Of a stretch of DNA of 64,000 bases, positions 1 to 7,585 are shown piece by piece. Each line of letters opens with the position of its first letter. Positions within the stretch are counted from its first letter, which is position 1. The stretch covers positions 25,344 through 89,343 of the forward strand of contig DATGZN010000105.1 in the NCBI GenBank assembly GCA_035297145.1, read 5' to 3'. The notes under the pieces are model-generated. The model was not told the origin of the DNA and made no database searches. It worked only from the letters and a program-made list of their open reading frames with translations. Origin of the DNA: QHXW01 sp035297145. Its GTDB lineage: Bacteria > Acidobacteriota > Terriglobia > Bryobacterales > Bryobacteraceae. A program made the position numbers and the translations under genes.

Positions 1-1
1 T

Positions 2-559
2 CGAACGATCCGCACTGACGCCCGGTTCGTGGCCGCCACCAATCGCGACCTGAAGCAAATGGTCGAGGAGAATCGATTCCGCGCCGATCTCTACTACAGG
101 TTGCACGTCTTTCCAATCCATGTCCCGCCCCTTCGCGAGCGGCCCGAAGACATTCCGCTGCTTACCCGGTTCTTCGTGCAAAAGTACGCCGGCCGCATGA
201 ATCGCAGGATTGAGAGGATTCCTGCGGCAGTTATGGAGGCGCTTGCCCGCTACGATTGGCCTGGCAATATCCGGGAACTGCAGAATGTCATTGAAAGATC
301 GGTGCTGCTAACGACTGGGAGCGCATTGAGTTTGGCGATGCCGGAAGTGATCAGCAAACATCAGCCGCCGGCGTCACCCGCGAATACGGCTGAGCGGTCC
401 GAGGCGGCTGAGCGGGAAGCGATCATCCGTGCGTTGCAGGATGCCCACGGTATCGTTGGAGGGCCGAACGGCGCAGCAGCCCGGCTCGGGCTCAAACGAA
501 CGACGCTGTATTCACGGATGCAGAAACTCAACATTTCCCGGCAGTTTCAGTATCGCTGA
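2..559 (+). CDS. Sigma-54-dependent activator, C-terminal part (5' end outside window)
   Basis: The frame is open from the window edge and carries the second half of an AAA+ sigma-54 interaction domain: sensor-I region ATNRD, FRADLYYRL, then DWPGNIRELQN, the hallmark of this family. A C-terminal Fis-type helix-turn-helix follows (GGPNGAAARLGLKRTTL). The Walker A, GAFTGA loop and N-terminal sensor domain lie upstream of base 1. Such proteins bind enhancer sites and use ATP to open sigma-54 polymerase complexes. It is a close paralogue of the activators at 36686, 48409 and 60769, which share the same C-terminal pattern. Family certain; signal unknown. Confidence 0.95.
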   Translation, partial: RTIRTDARFVAATNRDLKQMVEENRFRADLYYRLHVFPIHVPPLRERPEDIPLLTRFFVQKYAGRMNRRIERIPAAVMEALARYDWPGNIRELQNVIERSVLLTTGSALSLAMPEVISKHQPPASPANTAERSEAAEREAIIRALQDAHGIVGGPNGAAARLGLKRTTLYSRMQKLNISRQFQYR

Positions 560-997
560 GGGCAGCCGACTCTTCCCATAGAAGCCCTTCGTCACGTGTC
601 AGACGGGTGACGAGACACATGTCGAAGTAGCCATAACTGTGGAGCTGCGTTGCATGTCCGCCCGGAGCAACGCCGGACGGGCTTTCCCTTCGAGACTGCC
701 CTGGTGCGGCAGGTCCGAACCGCGTCACGGCATTCGCGCGAGAGGATCCATTCGCAGAACTTATCATTCGCCGTCATATCCGATCCGTAGTATGTGCTCC
801 GTTCTAAACGTTTCCTCAACCAAGCGCACTTCCCTCTGGTTCCGCACTGGCCCGCGATCCCGCCGGTTGGAGGTCGACTTGCATTTGCTGTTCGTGTTCG
901 TTGTTGCAAGGCTCGATCGGCGCGGACCTTCAGACGGCACGAACTGTGCACGTACTTGAAAGCGTGACCTATCGAGCTCAGAAAGGAGCTAAAGAAC
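560..997. other. Intergenic region, 438 bp
   Basis: No convincing gene is seen on either strand. It holds the candidate sigma-54 promoter at 868-883 and, just before the next gene, a good ribosome-binding site (GAAAGGAGC). Confidence 0.5.
868..883 (+). promoter_or_regulatory. Candidate sigma-54 (-24/-12) promoter for the HdeD-like gene
   Basis: TGGAGGTCGACTTGCA has the GG-N10-GC spacing and a TTGCA -12 box. The predicted start, near 894, would leave a leader of about 100 nt before the gene at 998. No palindromic enhancer site was seen upstream. Confidence 0.4.
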
Positions 998-1582
998 ATG
1001 TCACAACTCACATACTATCCCCTGGACGCCGGAATCGAAAAGGTCCGCAAATCCTGGGGCTGGTTTTTCGTTCTGGGAGTCGCGCTTGCCGTGCTCGGCG
1101 TCGGATGCATTGCGTTTGACGTAACTGCGACTTTTGCCAGCGTGTTAGTGTTCGGATGGCTACTGCTCATCAGCGGCGTCTTCCAGTTGGTCCATGCATT
1201 CCGGACCGGAACGTGGAGCGGGACCCTCCTCAATCTGCTCAGTGCGCTCTTTCGAGGCTTCACCGGGTTGCTGCTGATCCGCTATCCGATCATGGGCGCG
1301 GAGACGCTCACCGCAGTGCTTGCCTCGTTCTTCATCGTGGCCGGCCTGTTCCGCGCGATCGCCTCGGCGATGGTGAAATTGCCGCGCTGGGGCTGGGTCG
1401 TCTTCTCCGGCGCGATTACTACCGTGTTGGGGTTCCTCTTGCTGGCGCAGATGCCGATTTCGGGCATCTGGTTCATCGGGTTCGCCATTGGCGTGGATTT
1501 GATTTTCGACGGCATCGCGACGATCGCGTTTGCAGCCGCCATACACCGTGTTCCCAAACCCGCCGCTTTCGCTGCGGCGTAA
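998..1582 (+). CDS. HdeD/DUF308 family membrane protein
   Basis: A 194-residue, almost wholly hydrophobic protein with about six predicted membrane segments, matching the HdeD/DUF308 acid-resistance membrane family in length and pattern (short charged N-terminus, then paired helices rich in G, A, V and F). Family members sit in the inner membrane; their exact activity is poorly known. The ATG has a good Shine-Dalgarno (AAGGAGC) upstream. It is followed after 29 nt by the DUF1269 gene, so the two are probably cotranscribed ahead of the Mla-type genes. The specific acid-stress role is an inference from the family name. Confidence 0.85.
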   Translation: MSQLTYYPLDAGIEKVRKSWGWFFVLGVALAVLGVGCIAFDVTATFASVLVFGWLLLISGVFQLVHAFRTGTWSGTLLNLLSALFRGFTGLLLIRYPIMGAETLTAVLASFFIVAGLFRAIASAMVKLPRWGWVVFSGAITTVLGFLLLAQMPISGIWFIGFAIGVDLIFDGIATIAFAAAIHRVPKPAAFAAA

Positions 1583-1611
1583 CTTTCAAACATCGCAAAA
1601 GGAGAATGCAA

Positions 1612-2422
1612 ATGGAAAAAATGCTGGTAGTTGTTTTCGACAGTGAGTCGAAGGCCTATGAGGCGTCGCGTGCGCTCGTGCAGCTCGACGTGGAAGGAAG
1701 CATCGCGATTCATGCTGAGTCCGTCATCAAGAAGAACGACGACGGCACGGTTACGGTAGAAAAAGTGGACGGCGATTTCCCCGTCCGCACAGTGGGCGGT
1801 ACAGCCATCGGGAGTCTGATCGGACTTCTCGGTGGCCCCGTCGGCTTCGGGGTGGGCGCAGCCGCCGGAGCGCTTGCGGGCAGCATCGCAGATTTGCACG
1901 TGGCCGGCGTGGGCGCGGAATTTCTGGATCAGGTGACCGCCGCGCTGGCGCCGGGCAAGTGCGCGGTGCTGGCGGACATCAGCGAGGAGTGGGTTACGCC
2001 CATCGACACCAGAATGGACCCGCTGGGCGGCGCCGTCTTCCGCACACCGAAGAAAAGTTTCGAGGATGAGCAGCGGGCCAGGGACGTCGCGGCGCTTCGT
2101 GCCGATCGACGAGCTCAAAGCCGAACATGCGCGTGCTCGCGCCGACCAGAAAGCCAAAATCCAGGCTCGCATCGACGAACTGACTGCCAAGCTGCAGGGC
2201 AAGTTCGACGAAGGGAAGCTGAGATCGGACGAGATCAAGAGCGAAGCCGAAGCCAAGGTCAAAGCGCTTCAAATGAAGGCCCAAAACTCGCAGTTGGAGA
2301 TGAAGGCCACCCTGGAGGCACGCGTCGCTCAAATCCGGGAGAACTACGAGCAAACGCAGGGCAAGCTGAAGCACCTGGTCGCCGAACAACTGAAGCAGGC
2401 GGCCGCGCGGTTGGAGAAGTGA
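1612..2422 (+). pseudogene. DUF1269 family protein with a frameshift near 2104
   Basis: From the ATG at 1612 (RBS AGGAG) the frame encodes a DUF1269-type protein: an N-terminal alpha/beta part (KMLVVVFDSESKAYEAS), a glycine-rich hydrophobic segment, then FEDEQRARDVAALRA. The expected charged coiled-coil tail continues not in this frame but in the next one (IDELKAEHARARADQK to AAARLEK, stop at 2420-2422). The switch lies at about 2101-2107 and is explained by loss of two bases or gain of one. Joined, the product would be about 270 residues, normal for the family. Either a sequencing or assembly error, a real mutation, or ribosomal frameshifting; no slippery heptamer was recognised. Confidence 0.8.
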
Positions 2423-2522
2423 AGGCGCGACACGTCGTGGATCCGCGGGATGCCGTCTCTTTCGGCCGGCATCCGGCGGACCCCGCGCGGCAACGCAAGC
2501 AGCGCGCCTGGGGAGGTGCAGA

Positions 2523-2801
2523 TTGAACGACATTGTCGCGATACACGGACGCGTGACGGTCGACAATTCCGGCGAGATGCGCGCCGCGTTGCGGTCGGCA
2601 TTGCGCAAGAAGCCGGCCGAGCTTCGGGTGGATCTTTCCGGCCTGTCATATACAGATACCTCCGGGGTGGCCACGCTGCTCGAGGCGTTCCGGACGGCGA
2701 ACAAACAGGCGACGCGGCTGGTGCTGGTGGGCATCCATGGCCAGCCCCGATATTTTCTGGAAATCACGCGTCTCGATCGATTGTTCGGTATCGCGACATA
2801 A
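2523..2801 (+). CDS. STAS-domain protein, MlaB-like
   Basis: A 92-residue single STAS domain. It has the typical core LRVDLSGLSYTDTSGVATL, with the conserved DTSG loop whose serine is phosphorylated in SpoIIAA-type proteins. It starts at TTG 2523 behind a strong GGGAGGTG ribosome-binding site. In Mla systems a cytoplasmic STAS subunit (MlaB) binds the ATPase and regulates the transporter. Its position 10 nt before mlaE supports that role here, although MlaB usually lies at the other end of the operon. An anti-sigma antagonist role is possible but less likely from context. Confidence 0.85.
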   Translation: MNDIVAIHGRVTVDNSGEMRAALRSALRKKPAELRVDLSGLSYTDTSGVATLLEAFRTANKQATRLVLVGIHGQPRYFLEITRLDRLFGIAT

Positions 2802-2811
2802 GGGTGAAACG

Positions 2812-3612
2812 ATGAATCCACTTGAACGTGTCGGAAGCAGCGTTATTGACGGACTCGGGTATGTCGGGGGGCTCAGCACGCAGCTTTGGTCCGCCCTGTG
2901 CGCCTCGCCTCGTGTGCTTCCGATTGTCGGCAAGCGCGGCCGCTGGCGAGCCGTCATCGGACAGATGGCGGCCATCGGAGTGGATGCCCTCCCGATGATC
3001 GCGGTTATGTCCGTCTGTACCGGATTCATTGTGGCCATGCAAGTCGGAGCTGAACTCAGACGATTCGGCGCGCTTCAGTATGTCATGGACACCGTGGCAA
3101 TCGGCTTCACGCGCGAACTGGGTGCATTGCTGACGGCCATTGTCGTGAGCGGCCGGTCCGGGTCGGCGTTTTCGGCCGAGATCGGAACCATGGTGGTGAC
3201 CAGCGAAATCGATGCGCTCCGAACTATGGCCATAGATCCGATCGAGTTCGTCATCGCGCCGAAATACGTCGCGGCGTTGCTCGTGGTCCCGTGCCTCAGC
3301 GTGATGAGCAATGCGTTCGGCATTCTGGCGGGCGCCGGCTTTATGTACGTCAGCAGCAAAATTACGCTCGCCATGTCTCTCAACTATGTGGCTGATTCCA
3401 TCGAGCTGCGCGATGTCTTGACGGGTCTGCTAAAGAGCTCGGTGTTCGCGATCATCGTGGTGAGCGTCGGCTGCATGGAGGGGTTCCGGACACGCGGAGG
3501 CCCCGATGCGGTGGGGCGGTCGGCCACTTCAGCCGTGGTCAAATCCACGTTTTTGGTGATTCTCGCGGACGTGTTTTTCACGGCCATTTACTACATGGTC
3601 CGAAAGGACTAG
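2812..3612 (+). CDS. mlaE: MlaE-type ABC transporter permease
   Basis: A 266-residue integral membrane protein of the MlaE/YrbE permease family: DALPMIAVMSVCTGFIVAMQ, the ELGALLTAIVVSGRSGSAF block and a C-terminal DVFFTAIYYMV helix. It forms the membrane channel of an MCE-domain phospholipid transporter in the inner membrane. The ATG at 2812 has GGGTGAAAC upstream and fits the family N-terminus; an in-frame ATG at 2737 would read through the preceding STAS gene and is less likely. It is followed after 3 nt by the ATPase gene. Confidence 0.95.
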   Translation: MNPLERVGSSVIDGLGYVGGLSTQLWSALCASPRVLPIVGKRGRWRAVIGQMAAIGVDALPMIAVMSVCTGFIVAMQVGAELRRFGALQYVMDTVAIGFTRELGALLTAIVVSGRSGSAFSAEIGTMVVTSEIDALRTMAIDPIEFVIAPKYVAALLVVPCLSVMSNAFGILAGAGFMYVSSKITLAMSLNYVADSIELRDVLTGLLKSSVFAIIVVSVGCMEGFRTRGGPDAVGRSATSAVVKSTFLVILADVFFTAIYYMVRKD

Positions 3613-3615
3613 CAC

Positions 3616-4425
3616 ATGGCGGAGCCAATCATTTCAGTCGCCGGCTTGACGGTAATGTACGGGGGGCGCTGCGTGCTCGATGGCGTGAGTCTCGATATTC
3701 AGCGTGGCGAAATCATGGTGCTGCTCGGCAGCAGCGGCTGCGGCAAGAGCACGATGCTGCGGCATATCATCGCGCTCGAGCGGCCCGCCTCGGGAACCGT
3801 TTGCGTGCGCGGCGTGGACATTAATCGCTGCTCCGCGAAGGAACTGGAGCAGATCCGCCGCGCCATGGGCGTGGCTTTTCAGGAGGCTGCCTTGTTCAAC
3901 TCGATGTCCGTTAAGGATAACGTCAGCCTGCCGTTGCGCGAACTGACAACGCTGGCCGATCCCGTTATCGAGATTATGACTTACTTGAAACTCTCGGCCG
4001 TGGGCTTAGGCGATGCCGAACACCGGATGCCCGGGGAATTGTCGGGAGGGATGAAAAAGCGCGCGGCCGTCGCGCGGGCCATTGCACTCGATCCCGAAAT
4101 CCTCATTTTCGATGAGCCGTCCGCTGGTCTCGATCCGATTGTCGCGGCGGGATTGGACGACCTGATTCTCTTTCTGAAGCGCGCCTTTCAGATGACGATG
4201 CTGGTGGTCACTCACGAATTGGCCAGCGCTTTTCGGATTGCGGACCGCATCGCGATGCTTTACAACGGTTCGCTGGTCACAGTGGCCGATAAAGAGTCGT
4301 TCCGCGCGAGCGCCGACCCGCGCATTCGGCAGTTTCTGGATCGCGTGCCCGATCCCGTCGGTGAAAGCACGACGGTGCAGAGCCGGCTGTGCGAGCTGGC
4401 CGGCATGAAAGGAGCCTCGGCATGA
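3616..4425 (+). CDS. mlaF: MlaF-type ABC transporter ATP-binding protein
   Basis: A complete 269-residue ABC ATPase with Walker A GSSGCGKST (38-46), Q-loop at Q89, signature LSGGM (142-146), Walker B ILIFDEP (162-168) and switch His in VVTHELA. The C-terminal extension with PRIRQFLDRVPD is typical of MlaF. It energises lipid movement by MlaE and binds the STAS subunit. The stop overlaps the start of the MlaD gene (ATGA), indicating translational coupling. Confidence 0.96.
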   Translation: MAEPIISVAGLTVMYGGRCVLDGVSLDIQRGEIMVLLGSSGCGKSTMLRHIIALERPASGTVCVRGVDINRCSAKELEQIRRAMGVAFQEAALFNSMSVKDNVSLPLRELTTLADPVIEIMTYLKLSAVGLGDAEHRMPGELSGGMKKRAAVARAIALDPEILIFDEPSAGLDPIVAAGLDDLILFLKRAFQMTMLVVTHELASAFRIADRIAMLYNGSLVTVADKESFRASADPRIRQFLDRVPDPVGESTTVQSRLCELAGMKGASA

Positions 4426-5387
4426 AAACCGAAGCGAAAGTCGGAGCATTCGTTATCGTCTGTGTGGCGATACTGCTCGCAACCGTGTACCGCATCAGCA
4501 GCTCGCAACTGAAGGGAGCGCGCGACTCCTACAGGACCTACCTGCGCTACGCAGGGGGGTTGCAGCCCGGAACCGACGTTCTGTTCGGCGGCATCAAGGT
4601 CGGCTTGGTCACGGCTGTCCGTCCGGATGCGCAGGATCCGACCCGCATCGAGGTGACGTTGGACGTGAAACACGGCACGCCGCTGAACGCGAATTCCGTG
4701 GCGAAGCTGGGTTCGGTGACGTTGGTGACCAGTCCGGTGATTTCGATCAGCACGGGCTCGAATGACGCGCCGCGCTTGCCGCCGGGCGGGGTGATTCCTT
4801 CGCAAGAGACCATCAGTGTGGATGACACCCAACGCAAGATCGTGGCGCTCGCCGATTCGGCGCGCAGCCTGCTCGATTCCGTTCGGACGGAGGTAAATAA
4901 CGTCACCGGCGACGCGCGGGTTCTGATGGCGAATATGAACCAGGTGGTGGGCCGGCCCAATCAACAGCACATCCAGAACGTCCTTGCGAATGCAGACGCC
5001 ATGATCACCCGGCTATCGCCGAAGGTTGACCAAATCGGGGACGAGGTCGCGGCGTTGACCCGGAACGCAAACATCGTGGTGGGAAAAGCGGGCCCCCTGC
5101 TGGAGAACGCGAACGGAACGGTCTCGAACGCTAACAATGTGATCACAAAGCTGCGCGACCCGATTCAGACCGACCTGACCGATATTCGCACGACGCTCGA
5201 GGAGGCGCGGACATTAATCGCGACCCTTAATGCTGCAACCCGCGCGAAGGATCAGAACCTGAATGAGATCGTCGATAACGTCCGCATGGCCACCGGCAAC
5301 CTGAACGAGCTCACCGACTCGTTGAAACAGCGGCCCTGGAGCTTGGTGAGGATCAAGCAACCCGCGGATCGGAAGGTTCCCAAATGA
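4422..5387 (+). CDS. mlaD: MlaD-type MCE-domain substrate-binding protein
   Basis: A 321-residue protein with one N-terminal membrane anchor (KVGAFVIVCVAILLATVY) and one MCE domain (about residues 40-115, with LFGGIKVGLVTAV). A long C-terminal alpha-helical region rich in N, D, T and V follows. It is longer than E. coli MlaD (about 180 residues), so the helical tail may form a needle-like tunnel as in longer MCE proteins; that is inference. The periplasmic hexamer would receive lipids and pass them to MlaE. It overlaps both neighbours by 4 nt. Confidence 0.93.
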   Translation: MKTEAKVGAFVIVCVAILLATVYRISSSQLKGARDSYRTYLRYAGGLQPGTDVLFGGIKVGLVTAVRPDAQDPTRIEVTLDVKHGTPLNANSVAKLGSVTLVTSPVISISTGSNDAPRLPPGGVIPSQETISVDDTQRKIVALADSARSLLDSVRTEVNNVTGDARVLMANMNQVVGRPNQQHIQNVLANADAMITRLSPKVDQIGDEVAALTRNANIVVGKAGPLLENANGTVSNANNVITKLRDPIQTDLTDIRTTLEEARTLIATLNAATRAKDQNLNEIVDNVRMATGNLNELTDSLKQRPWSLVRIKQPADRKVPK

Positions 5388-6001
5388 AGAAGGCAATCTG
5401 GGTTTTACTGTTGGTGCTGTGCGGGTGCGGAGGAAAGATCCGCTATCCACGTTACTACGCTTTGGAAATTCACCCGCCGGCGCCGAGTTCCGAAAACGGC
5501 GTGCGTTTTCCGGGCGTTTTGGCGGTGCGCCGGTTTGAAACGCCCGCCTATCTGCGCAGGGGTGGAATCGTTTATCGGCGGACGCCCAAAGAGATAGCCT
5601 TCTACGACTATCACCGCTGGGCTGAGAATCCCGGCGACGCCGTTACCACCACGGTAATCGATGCGCTCCGTTCCTCGCGGCTGTTCTCGGCCGTGAAGAG
5701 ATATGACGGCCAGGACCGGCAGGACTATCTGATGACTGGCCGGCTGGAACGTCTGGACGAGATCGACTACGGCGGCTCCGTTCGGGTGGACGTGAGAATC
5801 TCGGCCGAACTTACCAGCTTGCGAGAGAGTGCCACGTTATGGACCGGCGAAGCGGATGCAACGCAGGGTATCGAGAACCATGATGTAAACGGGGTCGTGA
5901 TGGCGATGAGCCGCGCTCTCCAGAAAGGCGTGGAACGCATGCTGGCCAGCCTAGAGGCCGGCGCGAGAGCGGGAAACGAACGCGCAGGGTTTTCAAAATG
6001 A
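5384..6001 (+). CDS. ABC-type transport auxiliary lipoprotein, PqiC-like
   Basis: A 205-residue protein with a lipoprotein signal peptide (KKAIWVLLLVLCGCGG, cysteine within the first 20 residues) and the ABC_trans_aux/PqiC fold pattern (RYYALEI at the mature N-terminus, VLAVRRFETPAYL, later RLEGRL-like and SRALQKGVERM). PqiC is the outer-membrane lipoprotein partner of the PqiA-PqiB MCE system. Here it is coupled to mlaD by an ATGA overlap, so the operon uses a PqiC-type partner instead of MlaA/MlaC, which are absent from the window. Confidence 0.85.
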   Translation: MKKAIWVLLLVLCGCGGKIRYPRYYALEIHPPAPSSENGVRFPGVLAVRRFETPAYLRRGGIVYRRTPKEIAFYDYHRWAENPGDAVTTTVIDALRSSRLFSAVKRYDGQDRQDYLMTGRLERLDEIDYGGSVRVDVRISAELTSLRESATLWTGEADATQGIENHDVNGVVMAMSRALQKGVERMLASLEAGARAGNERAGFSK

Positions 6002-6029
6002 ACGGTATACGGACGCATTGGAGGCTGCA

Positions 6030-7118
6030 ATGGACGTAGCGGCGAGCAGATCGGTAATTCCGGAAAAGAAACCGGCGGCATCGACCCTTTGCCTGTTGGC
6101 TTTGGCTGTCCTTGCGCTTTATTTCTGTTACCGGATCGCCAGTCCTTTTCGGGCGCCCATTTTTCTGGCGGTCATGATCGCAATCGTCTTCCATCCGGTC
6201 CACGAACGGATCCAACGGCACATTCGAGGGAACAATGCGGCTGCTCTAATATCTACGATTCTGGTCCTCGTCCTCGTGATCATTCCGGCGACGGGACTGG
6301 GGATTGTCGTTCTCAAAGAGATTCGCGGGCTCTACGATTTGCTGAACGCAAAAAGCGCTGAACAGGGCGGTTGGAATCCGTATGTGACCCATTGCATAGA
6401 TCGCTTTCTCGGCTGGGCCGGCCGGTACGTCAACGTCTCCACGCTTGACCTGCGGGGAGCGCTACTTCGACGGCTACAGGAGATCAGCCAGTATTTGATC
6501 TCCTGGGGAGCGGAAGCGCTCAGCGACATCGTTTCGTTCTTCACCGCAACAGCCGTTGCGTTCTTCACTCTGTTCTTCTTGTTCCGGGATGGCCGATCGA
6601 TGTTGGTGCGCGCGGCAGATGCCCTTCCGCTGAAGGCCGGTCAATTTGAACGTCTCTTTAACAAGGTCAGCGACTCTATTGTGGCCAATGTTTACGGCTG
6701 TCTGGCTGTGGGCGCGGCGGAGGGCACTCTCATGGGTCTGGCTTTTTGGGCGCTTGGAGTGCCATCCCCCGTCATATGGGGACTGGTAACGGCCTTGGCT
6801 TCACTGATTCCCGTGGTCGGCTCAAGCTCGGTATGGGGCTCGGCCGCAATTATCTTTTTCATTACCGGGCACCCCTGGAAGGGCTTAATGATGCTGGCCT
6901 GGGGCGTGGTAGCCATCGGGCAACTCGGTCATGTGGTCAGGTTTTATGTCATCAGCGGACGAGCCAAAATGCATCCACTGCTGGTCTTCTTCGCCCTGCT
7001 GGGCGGCGTGAAGGCGTTTGGATTACTAGGCTTATTCATCGGACCTGTCGTCGTTTCCCTCACCCTAGTGGTGTTTGAGATGCTGCGCGAGGACAACGCG
7101 CCTTATCCCACAGCCTGA
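6030..7118 (+). CDS. AI-2E family transporter (PerM-like), copy 1
   Basis: A 362-residue polytopic membrane protein of the AI-2E/PerM family. It shows the usual N-terminal helices, the amphipathic middle (ISQYLISWGAEALSDIVSFF) and the C-terminal block LIPVVGSSSVWG to FIGPVVVSLTLVVFEML. ATG 6030 has GGAGGC 5 nt upstream; a TTG at 6018 is the alternative. Substrates of this family are mostly unknown, and the autoinducer name should not be taken literally. It starts 28 nt after the lipoprotein gene and may be the last gene of the same transcription unit. Confidence 0.9.
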   Translation: MDVAASRSVIPEKKPAASTLCLLALAVLALYFCYRIASPFRAPIFLAVMIAIVFHPVHERIQRHIRGNNAAALISTILVLVLVIIPATGLGIVVLKEIRGLYDLLNAKSAEQGGWNPYVTHCIDRFLGWAGRYVNVSTLDLRGALLRRLQEISQYLISWGAEALSDIVSFFTATAVAFFTLFFLFRDGRSMLVRAADALPLKAGQFERLFNKVSDSIVANVYGCLAVGAAEGTLMGLAFWALGVPSPVIWGLVTALASLIPVVGSSSVWGSAAIIFFITGHPWKGLMMLAWGVVAIGQLGHVVRFYVISGRAKMHPLLVFFALLGGVKAFGLLGLFIGPVVVSLTLVVFEMLREDNAPYPTA

Positions 7119-7169
7119 GCGCCAAAGCGGGAAAGTGCTAGTCGATCGAGGCAAGGGCTACCTGGTGCT

Positions 7170-7562
7170 CTCTTAGATCGCTCGCTTCGCGGACGGCCGT
7201 TGGTTCCGCATTCTGACCGTGGTCGACCAGTACACGCGAGAGTGCTTATGCGCCTACGCGGATCGTTCGCAGACTGGGGAGAGAGTCGTCGAGCGAATGA
7301 AGCATCTGGTAGCGGCGCGCGGTATACCGGAGTCGATCACTACAGACAATGGCAGCGAATTCGCCGGCCAAGCCATGGATGCCTGGGCCCACAAAGCTGG
7401 CGTGAAGCTCGACTTCATCCGGCCCGGCCGGCCGGCCGGTTCAGAACGGCTACATCGAGAGTTTCAACGGCCGCTTACGGGACGAATGTTTGAATGGTGA
7501 AATCTTTTTCCATCTCGCCGACGCTCGCGAGAAACTGGAGCGCTGGCGCCGCGACTACTGTC
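7170..7562 (+). mobile_element. IS3-family transposase (OrfB) remnant, frameshifted and truncated
   Basis: Fragments of an IS3-type integrase core. ADGRWFRILTVVDQYTREC to TDNGSEFAGQAMDAW and VKLDFIRPG (7183-7436) continue in another frame from about 7437 as QNGYIESFNGRLRDECLNGE and FHLADAREKLERWRRDY. The first catalytic Asp (VVDQYT) and the DNG(S/P)EF motif are seen. The 5' end, OrfA and the last part after WRRDY (near 7560) are missing. Sequence after the break belongs to the downstream end of the recombinase element, so one insertion probably cut the other. Not functional. Confidence 0.8.
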
Positions 7563-7585
7563 AGGGTTCACACTGCCCCACCTTT

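Noticed and set aside
639..959. A 106-codon plus-strand frame in the first intergenic region
   Set aside because: No ribosome-binding site, Arg/Ser-rich composition and no motif; the region more likely carries control sequence.
1282..2821. Long minus-strand open frames opposite the HdeD and DUF1269 genes
   Set aside because: Low-complexity shadow translations of real plus-strand genes.
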